Shown here: one piece after another, positions 1-11,355 of the stretch
Layout: every line of letters starts with the position of its first letter
Position numbering within the stretch: the stretch's first letter is position 1
NCBI RefSeq assembly: GCF_029024625.1
Contig: NZ_CP118953.1
Location: 620,001 to 684,000 of the forward strand
Reading direction: 5' to 3'
DNA length: 64,000 nucleotides
Source of the DNA: Staphylococcus chromogenes
GTDB lineage: Bacteria > Bacillota > Bacilli > Staphylococcales > Staphylococcaceae
The notes under the pieces: model-generated
Seen by the model: the letters and a program-made list of their open reading frames with translations, nothing else
Databases searched by the model: none
Told to the model about the DNA's origin: nothing
Position numbers and translations under genes: made by a program

Positions 1-750
1 TATATCGGGTTGAGCCAACGCTTCATGTATCGCGTGTTGAATTAAATCAAAAGCAATGCCTTTCAAACGATAATGCGTATGCGAAGAAAAATAACGGATT
101 TCCGCATGTCCTTCATTTGGGTTTAAAATCAAATACAAGTACCCTTTTAAAATACCTTCTGCCATGTATAGTTTAAGTTGATGTTGTGCATCTAAGGTTT
201 CAACGATTTCCTCGGCGCGCATCGCATTGTGTGAAAAAGTATCTTCATGTAATTTTTTGAAATATTTGAAGTAGGCCGGCTTATAATCAATAATGTGATG
301 AATATTTTCCGTTTCTCCTAAATCTGTATGTGTAGAGAGGTGATAATCAGTAAAAGTATAAGACGCTCCAATCGTTTTCATATAGGCTTTAATGTGTTCA
401 TTTTCAGCAGCATAGGCAAAGTAATATGTCGCTGGTTTTGCATGTGACGAAGTAGCTGCATTAAATAAAAGTTCAAACGCATCACCGGTTGGAAGATAGT
501 CTTTTTGAGTGATAGGGCCGATGACTTTATAGCGATTTTCAAGATAGGGGATGCAAATAAGTGCCATTTGAATCGCTCCATTTTCTTCTAATACGAAAAT
601 CCCTGTTGTTTGAATGGCCTCTTCAAGATACATATCATAAGCTTTGTCATATTGAAGCGGGAGTTTGTTGGTGTAAGACTGTGATGTTGAAACATTTTCC
701 TTAATAAAGTTTGAAATACGATCAACGGAAGTGACTTGAGTAACTTTCAT
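1..750 (-). CDS. GNAT-family N-acetyltransferase, C-terminus cut by window edge
   Basis: An open frame of 250 codons runs from an ATG at 750 down to base 1 without a stop, so the 3' end lies outside the window. A strong ribosome binding site (AAGGAGGGGC on the minus strand) sits just upstream of the ATG. The residues near base 50 (RLKGIAFDLIQHAI) resemble the acetyl-CoA-binding R/Q-x-x-G-x-A/G segment of GNAT enzymes, preceded by a YLYLILNP-like beta strand. The first ~180 residues could be a second, degenerate GNAT-like domain, since the protein is already longer than a single domain. The substrate cannot be inferred. It is divergent from topB and shares a ~120 bp intergenic region with it. 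Confidence 0.75.
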   Translation of the reverse strand, partial: MKVTQVTSVDRISNFIKENVSTSQSYTNKLPLQYDKAYDMYLEEAIQTTGIFVLEENGAIQMALICIPYLENRYKVIGPITQKDYLPTGDAFELLFNAATSSHAKPATYYFAYAAENEHIKAYMKTIGASYTFTDYHLSTHTDLGETENIHHIIDYKPAYFKYFKKLHEDTFSHNAMRAEEIVETLDAQHQLKLYMAEGILKGYLYLILNPNEGHAEIRYFSSHTHYRLKGIAFDLIQHAIHEALAQPDI

Positions 751-871
751 AGTGCCCCTCCTTAGTGGATTCTTTAAATTAATTATAATTTGTTTTGATA
801 GGAAATGGAAGTGTGTCAATAAGAGGCATGTTACAATGATTACAATACCAAGTTGGAATAGGAGTAGATGA

Positions 872-3004
872 ATGAAATCTTTAGTACTTGCAGAAAAGCC
901 ATCCGTAGGGAGAGACATCGCAAAAGCTTTACATGTCACACAACAAAAAAATGGCTATTTCGAAAATCAACAATATATTATTACATGGGCATTAGGACAT
1001 TTAGTCACAAATGCAACACCAGAACAATATGATAAAAAATATCAGCAATGGCGCTTAGAAGATTTACCTATCATCCCAAAACATATGAAAACAATTGTTA
1101 TTGGTAAAACGCGCAAACAATTTAACACAGTTCAGCATTTATTAAAAAGAGAAGATGTTAAAGACGTTATTATCGCTACAGATGCGGGACGAGAAGGAGA
1201 GTTAGTCGCACGATTAATTTTAGATAAGGTGCATGTGAAAAAGCCATTGAAGCGTTTATGGATTAGTTCGGTTACACCGAAAGCCATCCAACAAGGCTTT
1301 CGTCAACTCAAAGATGCAAAACATTATTATCCGTTATATCAAGCGGCCCTTGCGCGCAGTGAAGCGGACTGGATTGTGGGAATTAATGCGACGCGCGCAC
1401 TCACCACACGTTATGATGCGCAATTATCTCTAGGAAGAGTTCAAACGCCAACGCTTAAATTGATTCAACAACGCCAAGAAGACATAAAAAAATTCAAACC
1501 TCAAACGTATTATACGCTTGAACTCAAAGCGGAAGGCATCCCGTTCAAGCTAGACCAAAATCAACGCGTGTTTGAGCGCAACAAGTTAGAAAAAATTGAG
1601 TCAGATATTCAAAAACAACTTTTAAAAATTGTAGAAGTTAAAGAAAAAGAGAAGAAAACATATCCTGGACGTTTGTTTAATTTAACAGATGTGCAACAGA
1701 TGGCATATCAACGCTACAAAATTGGTGCGAAGCAAACTTTGAATGCGCTTCAAAGTTTATATGAACGTCACAAAGTACTCACATATCCTCGGACGGATTC
1801 AAACTATTTAACGACAGATATGGTCGGTACCATTAAAGAACGATTACAAGCAGTGATGGCTACAGAGTATAAACCAACAGCCCAGTCTTTAGTCAAACGC
1901 ATATTTACACCTAAACTCAGTTGCGTTAATAACCAAAAAGTATCAGATCATCATGCGATTATCCCAACAGAAGTGCGTGTGGATATAGATGCATTAGGTG
2001 CCAATGAAAAGAAAATCTATTTAATGGTTGTCCAACGCTTTCTTGAAGTGTTATCAGACCCGTATCAATATATTGAGCGACGCGTTGTGGGGCAAATAGG
2101 TAAATATCAATTTGTGCATAAAAGTGAGGTTGTTACCCAATTAGGTTTTAAAGCCTTACAAAAAGAGGACCATAGGAAGGAAACATCATTTTCTATCCAT
2201 CAAGGTGACGAACTAAAAAATGTTGAGGTTACAATTCAATCACATGAAACAACACCGCCTTCATATTTCAATGAAGGAACATTATTAAAAGCGATGGAGC
2301 GTCCTGATCAATTTTTCAACCTAGAAAACAAACATTCCGCAGAAACCTTAAAAGCCACGGGTGGCATAGGAACGGTTGCGACACGTGCAGACATCATTGA
2401 AAAACTATTTAATATGAATGCCATTGAAAGCCATGGAGGCCAATTAAAAGTCACTTCAAAAGGTATGCAAATATTAAATTTAGCACCTCAAGCCTTAACT
2501 TCACCGATGCTCACTGCTGAATGGGAAGATAAGTTGTTACGTATTGAGAAAGGTCAGTATCGCCGTCAAGATTTTATTGAAGAAATGAAAAAGTTTACGA
2601 ATGAAGTGATTCACACAATTAAAGAGAGTGATCAAAAATATAAGCATGATAATTTAACTTCTGCTGAGTGTCCAACTTGTGGGAAATTTATGCTTAAGGT
2701 CAAAACGAAAAACGGTTCAATGCTCGTGTGTCAGGATCCATCTTGTAAAACAAAAAAAGATGTTAAGACGCAAACAAAGGCGAGATGTCCACAATGTAAA
2801 AAAAGATTGACGAAGTTTGGAACAGGGAACCAAGCAACGTATCGTTGTGTATGTGGTCACACAGAAACCCAAGAACAAATGAATCAACGTTTAAAATCTA
2901 AAGGAAAAGATAAAGTTTCGAAACATGATATGAAAAAATATATGAAAGATGAAGATATTGATAATAATCCATTCAAAGATGCATTAAAAGGATTAAAATT
3001 GTAG
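872..3004 (+). CDS. topB: DNA topoisomerase III (type IA)
   Basis: Type IA topoisomerase that passes single DNA strands through a transient 5'-phosphotyrosine break and decatenates replication intermediates. The 710-residue protein opens with a Toprim domain (AEKPS at residues 7-11, metal-binding DAGREGE at 104-110). The catalytic tyrosine is Tyr305 in LTYPRTDS. The C-terminus, from about residue 600, carries two cysteine clusters (CPTCG...CQDPSC and CPQC...CVC) typical of the zinc-ribbon tail of Firmicute TopB. GGAG lies 7 nt before the ATG. It is followed by the purine permease gene, as in S. aureus, but that gene has its own promoter. Confidence 0.95.
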   Translation: MKSLVLAEKPSVGRDIAKALHVTQQKNGYFENQQYIITWALGHLVTNATPEQYDKKYQQWRLEDLPIIPKHMKTIVIGKTRKQFNTVQHLLKREDVKDVIIATDAGREGELVARLILDKVHVKKPLKRLWISSVTPKAIQQGFRQLKDAKHYYPLYQAALARSEADWIVGINATRALTTRYDAQLSLGRVQTPTLKLIQQRQEDIKKFKPQTYYTLELKAEGIPFKLDQNQRVFERNKLEKIESDIQKQLLKIVEVKEKEKKTYPGRLFNLTDVQQMAYQRYKIGAKQTLNALQSLYERHKVLTYPRTDSNYLTTDMVGTIKERLQAVMATEYKPTAQSLVKRIFTPKLSCVNNQKVSDHHAIIPTEVRVDIDALGANEKKIYLMVVQRFLEVLSDPYQYIERRVVGQIGKYQFVHKSEVVTQLGFKALQKEDHRKETSFSIHQGDELKNVEVTIQSHETTPPSYFNEGTLLKAMERPDQFFNLENKHSAETLKATGGIGTVATRADIIEKLFNMNAIESHGGQLKVTSKGMQILNLAPQALTSPMLTAEWEDKLLRIEKGQYRRQDFIEEMKKFTNEVIHTIKESDQKYKHDNLTSAECPTCGKFMLKVKTKNGSMLVCQDPSCKTKKDVKTQTKARCPQCKKRLTKFGTGNQATYRCVCGHTETQEQMNQRLKSKGKDKVSKHDMKKYMKDEDIDNNPFKDALKGLKL

Positions 3005-3006
3005 CT

Positions 3007-3050
3007 AAAATCGAACTTAATCAACATATATCTTCTTAAAGTTCGGAATT
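3007..3050. promoter_or_regulatory. Pair of inverted PurR boxes
   Basis: AAAATCGAACTTA at 3007-3019 and AAAGTTCGGAATT at 3038-3050 form an inverted pair. The downstream copy matches the reverse complement of the PurBox consensus (AWWWCCGAACWWT) at every position; the upstream copy differs at two. Both cores (CGAAC and GTTCG) are intact, and 18 nt separate the boxes, close to the spacing of known PurR operators in Bacillus. They lie directly upstream of the permease promoter, so PurR control of purine uptake is the likely reading. Confidence 0.7.
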
Positions 3051-3053
3051 ATG

Positions 3054-3082
3054 TTGAAAAAAGTCAGTGTACGTATTAAAAT
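3054..3082 (+). promoter_or_regulatory. SigA promoter of the purine permease gene
   Basis: TTGAAA at 3054-3059 and TAAAAT at 3077-3082 are separated by exactly 17 nt. The promoter begins 3 nt after the second PurR box, so a bound PurR would abut or cover the -35 element. Confidence 0.65.
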
Positions 3083-3115
3083 ATGAAAGTATTTTGATAA
3101 AAGGAGCTAATAAAA

Positions 3116-4450
3116 GTGAAGCGATATTTCCGTTTTGAAGAACACCAAACGAATTTTAAGCGTGAAATTCTTGGTGGATTAACCACGTTTTTGTCTATGG
3201 CCTATATTTTAGCTGTCAACCCACAAGTGTTGAGTTTAGCAGGAGTTGACGGTGTATCACCTGATCAAAAAATGGATAAGGGCGCTATATTTGTAGCCAC
3301 GGCTTTAGCTGCATTTGTAGGGTGTTTATTTATGGGGATTATTGCCCGTTATCCAATCGCACTTGCCCCTGGGATGGGATTAAATGCCTTTTTTGCCTTC
3401 ACAGTTGTACTAACGATGGGCATTCCATGGCAAACGGGTTTAACTGGCGTACTGTTTTCCGGTTTTATCTTTGCGATTTTAACAGCCACGGGTCTAAGGG
3501 AAACGATTATTAATGCGATTCCTTTCGAAATGAAAATGGCCGTTTCTTCCGGAATAGGACTTTTTATTACATTTGTAGGTCTACAAAGTTCTGGAATCAT
3601 AACGAACCAAGATGCTACATTAGTCACATTAGGTAAACTTACAGAACCCCATGTTTTACTGGCAGTGTTTGGGATTGTGATAACGATTATTCTTTATGCT
3701 AAAAAGGTGCCAGGTGCTATTTTTATAGGGATGGTCCTTACAGCGATTGCTGGACTTATCACACAGCAAATTGCACCTCCGACAGGTGTGATAGGTAAAG
3801 TCCCAAGTATTGCACCGACGTTTGGCGCAGCTTTTGAAGCATTTCAAGACCCAGCACAGTTATTTACGGTTCAGTTTTTAATTGTCATTTTAACGTTTTT
3901 ATTTATAGATTTCTTTGATACAGCAGGAACTATCGTTGCCGTTGCTTCACAAGCAGGTTTCATGAAAAATAACCGTCTGCCAAGAGCAGGACGTGCGCTA
4001 TTTTCAGATTCACTTGCAACAATGGTAGGTGCCATTTTTGGTACGACGACAACCACTTCTTATATTGAATCAACATCAGGCGTGGCTGTAGGTGCCAGAA
4101 CAGGGTTTGCAAGTATTATTACCGGCTTTTGTTTCTTATTAGCTCTATTCTTTAGCCCATTAATGGCTGTTGTGACGCCAGCTGTAACGACACCCGCGCT
4201 TGTGGTGGTAGGTGTACTGATGGCTTCAAATCTTGCTTCCATAAGTTGGAAGAACTTTGAAGTCGCCGTGCCTGCATTTGTGACGATTATTATGATGCCA
4301 CTTTCTTATTCAATCGCAACAGGGATCGCTTGTGGGTTTATCTTCTATCCGATCACGATGGTTTTAACGAAACGTCACAGAGAAGTTCATCCAATAATGT
4401 ATGCATTATTAGTTATTTTTATATTGTATTTTGTATTTGTACATGGCTAA
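3116..4450 (+). CDS. pbuG: NCS2 family purine permease (guanine/hypoxanthine type)
   Basis: Integral membrane proton symporter of the AzgA/PbuG branch of the nucleobase-cation symporter-2 superfamily, importing hypoxanthine or guanine for salvage. The 444 residues are largely hydrophobic with about 12-14 membrane segments. The N-terminal block TTFLSMAYILAVNPQ (about 22-36), a PGMGLNAFFAF loop (about 84-94) and an FFDTAGT segment near residue 263 are hallmarks of the family. The start is a GTG preceded by AAAGGAG 10 nt upstream. The PurR boxes and a SigA promoter just before it support a purine substrate; the exact base preference is inference. Confidence 0.88.
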   Translation: MKRYFRFEEHQTNFKREILGGLTTFLSMAYILAVNPQVLSLAGVDGVSPDQKMDKGAIFVATALAAFVGCLFMGIIARYPIALAPGMGLNAFFAFTVVLTMGIPWQTGLTGVLFSGFIFAILTATGLRETIINAIPFEMKMAVSSGIGLFITFVGLQSSGIITNQDATLVTLGKLTEPHVLLAVFGIVITIILYAKKVPGAIFIGMVLTAIAGLITQQIAPPTGVIGKVPSIAPTFGAAFEAFQDPAQLFTVQFLIVILTFLFIDFFDTAGTIVAVASQAGFMKNNRLPRAGRALFSDSLATMVGAIFGTTTTTSYIESTSGVAVGARTGFASIITGFCFLLALFFSPLMAVVTPAVTTPALVVVGVLMASNLASISWKNFEVAVPAFVTIIMMPLSYSIATGIACGFIFYPITMVLTKRHREVHPIMYALLVIFILYFVFVHG

Positions 4451-4471
4451 GTGAAGATGTATACTTACTCG

Positions 4472-4508
4472 AAAAATTGGGCATTAACTGCAATGTCCAA
4501 TTTTTTTG
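4472..4508 (+). terminator. Rho-independent terminator after pbuG
   Basis: A stem of 5' AAAAATTGGGCATT and 3' AATGTCCAATTTTT (with a G-T pair) closes a short loop and is followed by a run of T. It isolates the permease gene from the ribosomal operon downstream. Confidence 0.8.
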
Positions 4509-4673
4509 TTTTAAGAGACTAATTTAGAATTTGGCAATAGCAAATAGGATTCGTACTTTCGTCATCAACTCCTATGGACGAAAACATAATGAGTTCTGAA
4601 ATGTAATAAAAAACTCATATTTAATATAGAAGGTTTGTAAGTTAAAAATATTGAAGAAATTCACAAAAAAGTG

Positions 4674-4702
4674 TTGAAGTAGTGGCCTATTTAGAGTAAA
4701 AT
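4674..4702 (+). promoter_or_regulatory. Promoter of the S10-spc-alpha superoperon
   Basis: TTGAAG (4674-4679) and TAAAAT (4697-4702) are 17 nt apart. Transcription from about 4709 would give a leader of about 200 nt before rpsJ. The stretch 4509-4673 holds no gene that I can support. Confidence 0.65.
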
Positions 4703-4717
4703 AATGGGGTATGTGAA

Positions 4718-5217
<500 letters not shown>

Positions 5218-5244
5218 TAGAAAATTTTAGGAGGTGGACTTTCG

Positions 5245-5904
5245 ATGACCAAAGGAATCTTAGGAAGAAAAATTGGAATGACTCAAGTATTCGGTGAAAA
5301 CGGAGACTTAATTCCAGTAACAGTAGTAGAAGCAAAAGGAAATGTTGTTTTACAAAAGAAAACTGAAGAAATCGACGGTTACAATGCTGTACAAATCGGT
5401 TTCGACGACAAATTAGCGTACAAAAAAGATAGCAAAACAAACAAATATGCGAACAAACCAGCTGAAGGACATGCGAAAAAAGCTGGCGTAACACCTAAGC
5501 GCTTCATTCGTGAATTCAGAAACGTAAACGTTGATGAATACGAAGTAGGTCAAGAAGTCTCAGTAGATACATTCGAAGCAGGCGACATTATTGACGTAAC
5601 AGGAACTTCAAAAGGTAAAGGTTTCCAAGGTGCAATTAAACGTCACAACCAAGCACGTGGACCTATGTCACACGGTTCTCATTTCCACAGAGCACCAGGT
5701 TCAATCGGTATGGCGTCAGATGCGTCTCGCGTATTTAAAGGACAAAAATTACCAGGCCGTATGGGCGGTAATACTGTCACTGTTCAAAACTTAGAAGTTG
5801 TTCAAGTAGATACGGAAAACAACGTAATTTTAGTTAAAGGTAACGTACCTGGCCCTAAAAAAGGTTTTGTTCAAATCCAAACAGCAATTAAAGCTAACAA
5901 ATAA
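5245..5904 (+). CDS. rplC: 50S ribosomal protein L3
   Basis: 219 residues, the standard length for Bacillales L3. The beginning [15 protein letters not shown] and the glycine-rich extension around residues 120-170 ([33 protein letters not shown]) are diagnostic. L3 is an early assembly protein whose extension reaches towards the peptidyl-transferase centre. AGGAGG lies 9 nt before the ATG. Second gene of the operon. Confidence 0.98.
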   Translation: MTKGILGRKIGMTQVFGENGDLIPVTVVEAKGNVVLQKKTEEIDGYNAVQIGFDDKLAYKKDSKTNKYANKPAEGHAKKAGVTPKRFIREFRNVNVDEYEVGQEVSVDTFEAGDIIDVTGTSKGKGFQGAIKRHNQARGPMSHGSHFHRAPGSIGMASDASRVFKGQKLPGRMGGNTVTVQNLEVVQVDTENNVILVKGNVPGPKKGFVQIQTAIKANK

Positions 5905-5930
5905 TAAGTAGCGAAAGGAGGAAATGCATA

Positions 5931-6554
5931 ATGGCAAATTATGATGTATTAAAAGTTGACGGATCTAAAGCTGGTTCAGTTGAACTTAGCGATGCAGTAT
6001 TCGCAATCGAACCTAACAACGAAGTATTATTCGAAGCGATTAACTTACAACGCGCTTCATTACGCCAAGGAACACATGCTGTTAAAAATCGTTCAGCTGT
6101 TCGTGGCGGTGGACGTAAACCATGGAGACAAAAAGGTACAGGACGTGCACGTCAAGGTACAATCCGTGCTCCACAATGGCGTGGCGGTGGTGTAGTATTC
6201 GGCCCAACACCAAGAAGCTACAGCTACAAAATGCCTAAGAAAATGCGTCGTTTAGCATTACGTTCTGCATTATCTTACAAAGTCCAAGAAAACGGACTTA
6301 AAATCGTTGATAACTTCAACTTAGACGCTCCAAAAACTAAAGACTTTAAAACAACATTAACGAACTTAGAATTACCTAAGAAAGTATTAGTTGTAACACT
6401 TAGTGAAGACGTAAACGTTGAATTATCTGCACGTAACATCCCTGGTGTTCAAATTACAACTCCAGAAGGATTAAACGTATTAGATTTAACACACGCTGAC
6501 AGTGTTTTAATCACTGAAGAAGCAGTTAAAAAAGTTGAGGAGGTGCTCGGATAA
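5931..6554 (+). CDS. rplD: 50S ribosomal protein L4
   Basis: 207 residues. The basic loop at about 45-100 ([23 protein letters not shown] split by glycines, then [10 protein letters not shown]) is the exit-tunnel extension of L4. L4 binds 23S rRNA and in several bacteria represses its own operon through the S10 leader. Its stop codon shares a base with the start of rplW (TAATG), which implies translational coupling. Confidence 0.98.
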   Translation: MANYDVLKVDGSKAGSVELSDAVFAIEPNNEVLFEAINLQRASLRQGTHAVKNRSAVRGGGRKPWRQKGTGRARQGTIRAPQWRGGGVVFGPTPRSYSYKMPKKMRRLALRSALSYKVQENGLKIVDNFNLDAPKTKDFKTTLTNLELPKKVLVVTLSEDVNVELSARNIPGVQITTPEGLNVLDLTHADSVLITEEAVKKVEEVLG

Positions 6555-6829
6555 TGGAAGCGAGAGATATTCTAAAGCGCCCCGTAATTACTGAAAAATC
6601 ATCTGAAGCAATGGCTGAGGACAAATACACTTTTGATGTAGATGTACGTGCCAACAAAACACAGGTTAAAATTGCTGTGGAAGAAATCTTCGATGTAAAA
6701 GTAGCGAATGTTAATATCATTAACTACAAACCTAAAAAGAAACGTATGGGCCGTTACCAAGGCTATACAAACAAACGTCGTAAAGCTATCGTAACTTTAA
6801 AAGAAGGTCAAATCGACTTATTCAACTAA
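6554..6829 (+). CDS. rplW: 50S ribosomal protein L23
   Basis: 91 residues beginning [15 protein letters not shown], the usual L23 opening. The tail loop [20 protein letters not shown] (about 60-79) is typical. L23 lies at the tunnel exit and docks trigger factor and SRP. The start overlaps the last base of rplD; its ribosome binding site (GAGGAGGTG) lies within rplD. Confidence 0.97.
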   Translation: MEARDILKRPVITEKSSEAMAEDKYTFDVDVRANKTQVKIAVEEIFDVKVANVNIINYKPKKKRMGRYQGYTNKRRKAIVTLKEGQIDLFN

Positions 6830-6858
6830 AAAACATACCAATAAGGAGGTAAGCGACA

Positions 6859-7692
6859 ATGGCATTAAAATATTATAAGCCAATTACAAATGGTCGTCGT
6901 AATATGACTACTTTAGATTTCGCTGAAATTACTGAATCTAAACCAGAAAAGTCATTATTACAACCGCTACCGAAAAAAGCGGGTCGTAACAACCAAGGTA
7001 AATTGACTGTACGTCACCATGGTGGCGGTCACAAACGTCAATACCGTGTGATTGATTTCAAACGTAACAAAGATGGAATTGCTGGTAAAGTTGATTCTAT
7101 CCAATATGATCCAAACAGATCAGCAAACATTGCATTAATCGTATACGCAGATGGTGAGAAACGTTACATCATCGCACCAAAAGGATTACAAGTAGGTCAA
7201 ATAATTGAAAGTGGTTCAGAAGCTGACATTAAAGTTGGTAACGCACTTCAATTAAAAGACATTCCTGTAGGTACTGTTATCCACAATATCGAATTAAAAC
7301 CAGGACGCGGCGGTCAAATCGCACGTTCAGCTGGTGCAAGTGCACAAGTATTAGGTAAAGAAGGTAAATACGTTCTTGTAAGACTTCGTTCTGGTGAAGT
7401 ACGTATGATTCTTTCAACTTGTCGTGCAACAATCGGTCAAGTTGGTAACCTTCAACACGAACTTGTAAACGTTGGTAAAGCTGGTAAATCAAGATGGTTA
7501 GGTAAAAGACCTACTGTTCGTGGTTCTGTAATGAACCCTAACGATCACCCACACGGTGGTGGTGAAGGCCGTGCGCCAATCGGACGTCCATCTCCTATGT
7601 CACCATGGGGTAAACCAACGCTTGGTAAGAAAACACGTCGTGGTAAGAAACATTCAGACAAACTTATCGTTCGTAGACGTAAGAAAAAATAA
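6859..7692 (+). CDS. rplB: 50S ribosomal protein L2
   Basis: 277 residues. [18 protein letters not shown] (about 53-70) and the C-terminal [14 protein letters not shown] near residue 235 mark L2. The histidine in the HPHGGGEG stretch is the conserved residue near the peptidyl-transferase centre. AAGGAGG lies 9 nt before the ATG. The gap to rpsS (64 nt) is longer than most gaps in this operon and holds a hairpin, annotated separately. Confidence 0.98.
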   Translation: MALKYYKPITNGRRNMTTLDFAEITESKPEKSLLQPLPKKAGRNNQGKLTVRHHGGGHKRQYRVIDFKRNKDGIAGKVDSIQYDPNRSANIALIVYADGEKRYIIAPKGLQVGQIIESGSEADIKVGNALQLKDIPVGTVIHNIELKPGRGGQIARSAGASAQVLGKEGKYVLVRLRSGEVRMILSTCRATIGQVGNLQHELVNVGKAGKSRWLGKRPTVRGSVMNPNDHPHGGGEGRAPIGRPSPMSPWGKPTLGKKTRRGKKHSDKLIVRRRKKK

Positions 7693-7698
7693 AAATAG

Positions 7699-7741
7699 CT
7701 TATTTGGGTGTGCGGCTTCCTAGCTGCACGCACACAATAAG
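7699..7741 (+). other. Hairpin in the rplB-rpsS gap
   Basis: CTTATT (7699-7704) pairs with AATAAG (7736-7741), and GTGTGCG (7708-7714) pairs with CGCACAC (7729-7735). The two helices stack with a 3-nt bulge on the 5' side, and the 3' arm ends directly before the rpsS ribosome binding site AAAGGAGG. There is no T-run, so this is not an ordinary terminator. It could be an RNase processing site or a translational control element. Confidence 0.6.
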
Positions 7742-7756
7742 AAAGGAGGCGCCACT

Positions 7757-8035
7757 ATGGCTCGTAGTATTAAAAAGGGACCTTTCGTCGATGATCATTT
7801 AATGAAAAAAGTTGAAGCTCAAGGCGACAGCGAAAAGAAACAAGTAATTAAAACATGGTCACGTCGTTCAACAATTTTCCCAAACTTCATTGGACACACA
7901 TTTGCAGTATATGATGGTCGCAAACACGTACCTGTATATGTAACTGAAGATATGGTTGGTCACAAATTAGGTGAATTTGCTCCAACTCGTACATTTAAAG
8001 GACACGCTGCAGACGACAAGAAAACAAGAAGATAA
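7757..8035 (+). CDS. rpsS: 30S ribosomal protein S19
   Basis: 92 residues starting [17 protein letters not shown], with [13 protein letters not shown] near residue 70; both are universal S19 blocks. S19 binds 16S rRNA in the head, near the A site, with S13. GAAAGGAGG precedes the ATG, immediately after the intercistronic hairpin. Confidence 0.98.
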   Translation: MARSIKKGPFVDDHLMKKVEAQGDSEKKQVIKTWSRRSTIFPNFIGHTFAVYDGRKHVPVYVTEDMVGHKLGEFAPTRTFKGHAADDKKTRR

Positions 8036-8061
8036 TAACGTAAGTAGAGGAGGAAATACGA

Positions 8062-8415
8062 ATGGAAGCAAAAGCGGTTGCTAGAACGATCAGAATCGCA
8101 CCTCGTAAAGTTAGATTAGTATTAGATCTAATCAGAGGAAAAGACGTAAGAGAAGCAGTAGCGATTTTAAAATTAACAAACAAAGCTTCTTCTCCAGTAG
8201 TAGAAAAATTATTAATGTCCGCTTTAGCAAATGCTGAGCACAACTATGGAATGAACACTGATGAATTAGTTGTTAAAGAAGCATACGCTAACGAAGGACC
8301 AACATTAAAACGTTTCCGTCCACGTGCACAAGGCCGTGCGAGCGCAATTAACAAAAGAACAAGCCACATTACAATCGTTGTAAGTGATGGTAAAGAAGAA
8401 GCTAAAGAAGCTTAA
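8062..8415 (+). CDS. rplV: 50S ribosomal protein L22
   Basis: 117 residues. The N-terminal [20 protein letters not shown] and the C-terminal beta-hairpin ([22 protein letters not shown] split around residues 82-101) are diagnostic. The hairpin lines the exit tunnel where macrolides act. No insertion or deletion is obvious in that loop. GAGGAGG lies 8 nt before the ATG. Confidence 0.98.
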   Translation: MEAKAVARTIRIAPRKVRLVLDLIRGKDVREAVAILKLTNKASSPVVEKLLMSALANAEHNYGMNTDELVVKEAYANEGPTLKRFRPRAQGRASAINKRTSHITIVVSDGKEEAKEA

Positions 8416-8437
8416 TAAATACTAAGGAGGGAATACC

Positions 8438-9091
8438 GTGGGTCAAAAAATTAATCCAATCGGACTTCGTGTTGGTATCATCCGCGACTGGGAAGCGAAA
8501 TGGTTCGCTGAAAAAGACTTCGCATCATTATTACACGAAGACTTAAAAATTCGTAAATTTATCGACAACGCATTAAAAGATGCGTCAGTATCTCACGTTG
8601 AGATTGAACGTGCTGCTAACCGTATTAACATCGCAATTCATACTGGTAAACCGGGTATGGTTATTGGTAAAGGCGGTTCAGAAATCGAAAAACTTCGTAA
8701 CAAATTAAACCAATTAACTGACAAAAAAGTACACATCAACGTTGTTGAAATCAAGAAAGTTGATTTAGATGCTCGTTTAGTAGCTGAAAACATTGCACGT
8801 CAATTAGAAAACCGTGCATCATTCCGTCGTGTACAAAAACAAGCAATCGGAAGAGCAATGAAACTTGGCGCAAAAGGTATCAAAACTCAAGTTTCAGGTC
8901 GTTTAGGTGGCGCTGACATCGCGCGTGCTGAACAATATTCAGAAGGAACTGTACCACTTCATACATTACGTGCTGACATTGACTATGCACATGCTGAAGC
9001 TGACACAACTTATGGTAAGTTAGGTGTTAAAGTATGGATTTATCGTGGTGAAGTTCTTCCTACTAAGAAAAATAGTGAAGGAGGAAAATAA
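8438..9091 (+). CDS. rpsC: 30S ribosomal protein S3
   Basis: 217 residues with a GTG start after AAGGAGGG. The [17 protein letters not shown] opening and the KH-type [14 protein letters not shown] motif (about 69-82) identify S3, which forms part of the mRNA entry helicase site. rplP begins 2 nt after its stop, with its ribosome binding site (GAAGGAGG) inside the end of rpsC. Confidence 0.98.
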   Translation: MGQKINPIGLRVGIIRDWEAKWFAEKDFASLLHEDLKIRKFIDNALKDASVSHVEIERAANRINIAIHTGKPGMVIGKGGSEIEKLRNKLNQLTDKKVHINVVEIKKVDLDARLVAENIARQLENRASFRRVQKQAIGRAMKLGAKGIKTQVSGRLGGADIARAEQYSEGTVPLHTLRADIDYAHAEADTTYGKLGVKVWIYRGEVLPTKKNSEGGK

Positions 9092-9093
9092 TT

Positions 9094-9528
9094 ATGTTAC
9101 TACCAAAGCGTGTAAAATATCGTCGTCAACATCGTCCTGACACTAAAGGTCGTTCTAAAGGCGGTAACTACGTAACATTTGGCGAATTTGGTTTACAAGC
9201 AACTACAACATCTTGGATCACTTCTCGTCAAATCGAATCAGCTCGTATCGCTATGACACGTTACATGAAACGTGGCGGGAAAGTTTGGATTAAAATCTTC
9301 CCTCATACACCATATACTAAAAAACCTTTAGAAGTACGTATGGGTGCTGGTAAAGGTGCGGTAGAAGGCTGGATCGCAGTTGTAAAACCAGGTCGTATTT
9401 TATTTGAAGTTGCAGGCGTATCTGAAGAAGTTGCGCGTGAGGCATTACGTTTAGCGAGCCACAAACTTCCAGTTAAAACGAAGTTTGTAAAACGTGAAGA
9501 ATTGGGTGGTGAAACAAATGAAAGCTAA
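9094..9528 (+). CDS. rplP: 50S ribosomal protein L16
   Basis: 144 residues, the standard length. The beginning [13 protein letters not shown] and the [19 protein letters not shown] block (about 111-129) are characteristic. L16 organises the A site of the large subunit. Its last codons overlap the start of rpmC by 11 nt, in a different frame. Confidence 0.98.
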   Translation: MLLPKRVKYRRQHRPDTKGRSKGGNYVTFGEFGLQATTTSWITSRQIESARIAMTRYMKRGGKVWIKIFPHTPYTKKPLEVRMGAGKGAVEGWIAVVKPGRILFEVAGVSEEVAREALRLASHKLPVKTKFVKREELGGETNES

Positions 9529-9727
9529 GGAAATTAGAGACTTAACCACTTCAGAAATCGAAGAGCAAATCAAATCATCGAAAGAAGAGCTTTTTAACCT
9601 ACGCTTTCAATTAGCTACAGGTCAATTAGAAGAGACGGCACGTATTAAAACAGTCAGAAAAACAATTGCACGTCTTAAAACTGTTGCGCGTGAAAGAGAA
9701 TTAGAACAAGGAAAAGCAAACCAATAA
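9518..9727 (+). CDS. rpmC: 50S ribosomal protein L29
   Basis: 69 residues starting at the ATG at 9518 ([16 protein letters not shown]), the usual L29 N-terminus; the frame is open further upstream but without a binding site. GGGTGGTG lies about 8 nt ahead, within rplP. The product is a short two-helix coiled coil ([16 protein letters not shown]) that sits near the tunnel exit with L23. Confidence 0.95.
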   Translation: MKAKEIRDLTTSEIEEQIKSSKEELFNLRFQLATGQLEETARIKTVRKTIARLKTVARERELEQGKANQ

Positions 9728-9751
9728 TAGTTGAAAGAGGAGGTTACTAAA

Positions 9752-10015
9752 GTGAGCGAAAGAAATGATCGTAAAGTTTACGTTGGTAAAGTCGTTTCAG
9801 ACAAAATGGACAAAACAGTGACTGTTTTAGTTGAAACATACAAAACACACAAACTATATGGTAAACGTGTAAAATATTCTAAGAAATATAAAACACATGA
9901 CGAAAACAATTCAGCTAAACTAGGAGATATCGTTAAAATTCAAGAAACTCGTCCTTTATCAGCGACAAAACGTTTCCGTTTAGTAGAAATTGTCGAAGAA
10001 TCAGTAATTATTTAA
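9752..10015 (+). CDS. rpsQ: 30S ribosomal protein S17
   Basis: 87 residues from the GTG at 9752 ([21 protein letters not shown]), chosen because GAGGAGG lies 8 nt ahead. A TTG at 9731 in the same frame precedes that site and would add seven non-homologous residues. S17 is an OB-fold protein that binds helices in the 16S body and is needed early in 30S assembly. Confidence 0.95.
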   Translation: MSERNDRKVYVGKVVSDKMDKTVTVLVETYKTHKLYGKRVKYSKKYKTHDENNSAKLGDIVKIQETRPLSATKRFRLVEIVEESVII

Positions 10016-10018
10016 TGA

Positions 10019-10414
<396 letters not shown>

Positions 10415-10452
10415 TTTATAAAATCTAAATCACAATTCAAGGAGGTGCCCAC

Positions 10453-10770
10453 ATGCATATCAAAAAAGGTGACAACGTAATCGTTATCGCAGGTAAAGAC
10501 AAAGGTAAAACAGGTAAAGTCGTAGCAACTGAACCTAAAAAAGACCGTGTCGTTGTGGAAGGTGTAAACGTAGTTAAAAAACACCAAAAACCAACTCAAA
10601 TCAATCCTGAAGGTGGAATCTTAGAAACTGAAGCAGCTATTCATGTTTCTAACGTACAATTATTAGACCCTAAAACAAACAAACCTACACGTGTAGGCTA
10701 CAAATTTGTTGATGGTAAAAAAGTAAGAATCGCTAAAAAATCAGGCGAAGAAATCAAGTCTAATAAATAA
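10453..10770 (+). CDS. rplX: 50S ribosomal protein L24
   Basis: 105 residues. The KOW motif at the N-terminus ([19 protein letters not shown]) is clear. L24 starts large-subunit assembly by binding the 5' domain of 23S rRNA. AAGGAGGTG lies upstream of the ATG. Confidence 0.97.
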   Translation: MHIKKGDNVIVIAGKDKGKTGKVVATEPKKDRVVVEGVNVVKKHQKPTQINPEGGILETEAAIHVSNVQLLDPKTNKPTRVGYKFVDGKKVRIAKKSGEEIKSNK

Positions 10771-10794
10771 TAAAAGTTGAAAGGAGGATCCACT

Positions 10795-11334
10795 TTGAAC
10801 CGTTTAAAAGAAAAATTCAACACTGAAGTTAGTGAGAACTTAGTAAAAAAATTCAACTATAGCTCAGTAATGGAAGTACCAAAAATTGATAAAATCGTAG
10901 TAAACATGGGTGTTGGTGATGCAGTTCAAAACTCTAAAGTATTAGATACAGCAGTTGAGGAGTTAACAGCAATCACTGGTCAAAAACCTTTAATCACTAA
11001 AGCTAAAAAATCAGTTGCGACTTTCCGTTTACGTGAAGGTATGCCAATTGGTGCTAAAGTAACATTACGTGGTGAAAGAATGTATGAATTCTTAGATAAA
11101 TTAATCTCTGTATCATTACCACGTGTACGTGATTTCCGCGGTGTTTCTAAAAACGCATTCGATGGTCGCGGTAACTACACTTTAGGTGTTAAAGAACAAT
11201 TAATTTTCCCTGAAATCGATTATGATAAAGTATCAAAAGTTCGTGGAATGGATATCGTTATCGTTACTACTGCTAACACTGACGAGGAAGCTCGTGAATT
11301 GTTAACACAATTCGGTATGCCATTTCAAAAATAA
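10795..11334 (+). CDS. rplE: 50S ribosomal protein L5
   Basis: 179 residues from a TTG at 10795 ([15 protein letters not shown]). That start matches the usual L5 length and lies 6 nt after AAAGGAGGA. A TTG 18 nt upstream precedes the binding site and was rejected. L5 binds 5S rRNA and contacts P-site t[21 protein letters not shown] near residue 110 and the [19 protein letters not shown] block are typical. Confidence 0.96.
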   Translation: MNRLKEKFNTEVSENLVKKFNYSSVMEVPKIDKIVVNMGVGDAVQNSKVLDTAVEELTAITGQKPLITKAKKSVATFRLREGMPIGAKVTLRGERMYEFLDKLISVSLPRVRDFRGVSKNAFDGRGNYTLGVKEQLIFPEIDYDKVSKVRGMDIVIVTTANTDEEARELLTQFGMPFQK

Positions 11335-11355
11335 TCTCTAAAGGAGGCTAAATAA

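Noticed and set aside
3322-4242. Antisense and out-of-frame open frames inside pbuG
   Set aside because: Shadows of a membrane-protein gene; no independent signals.
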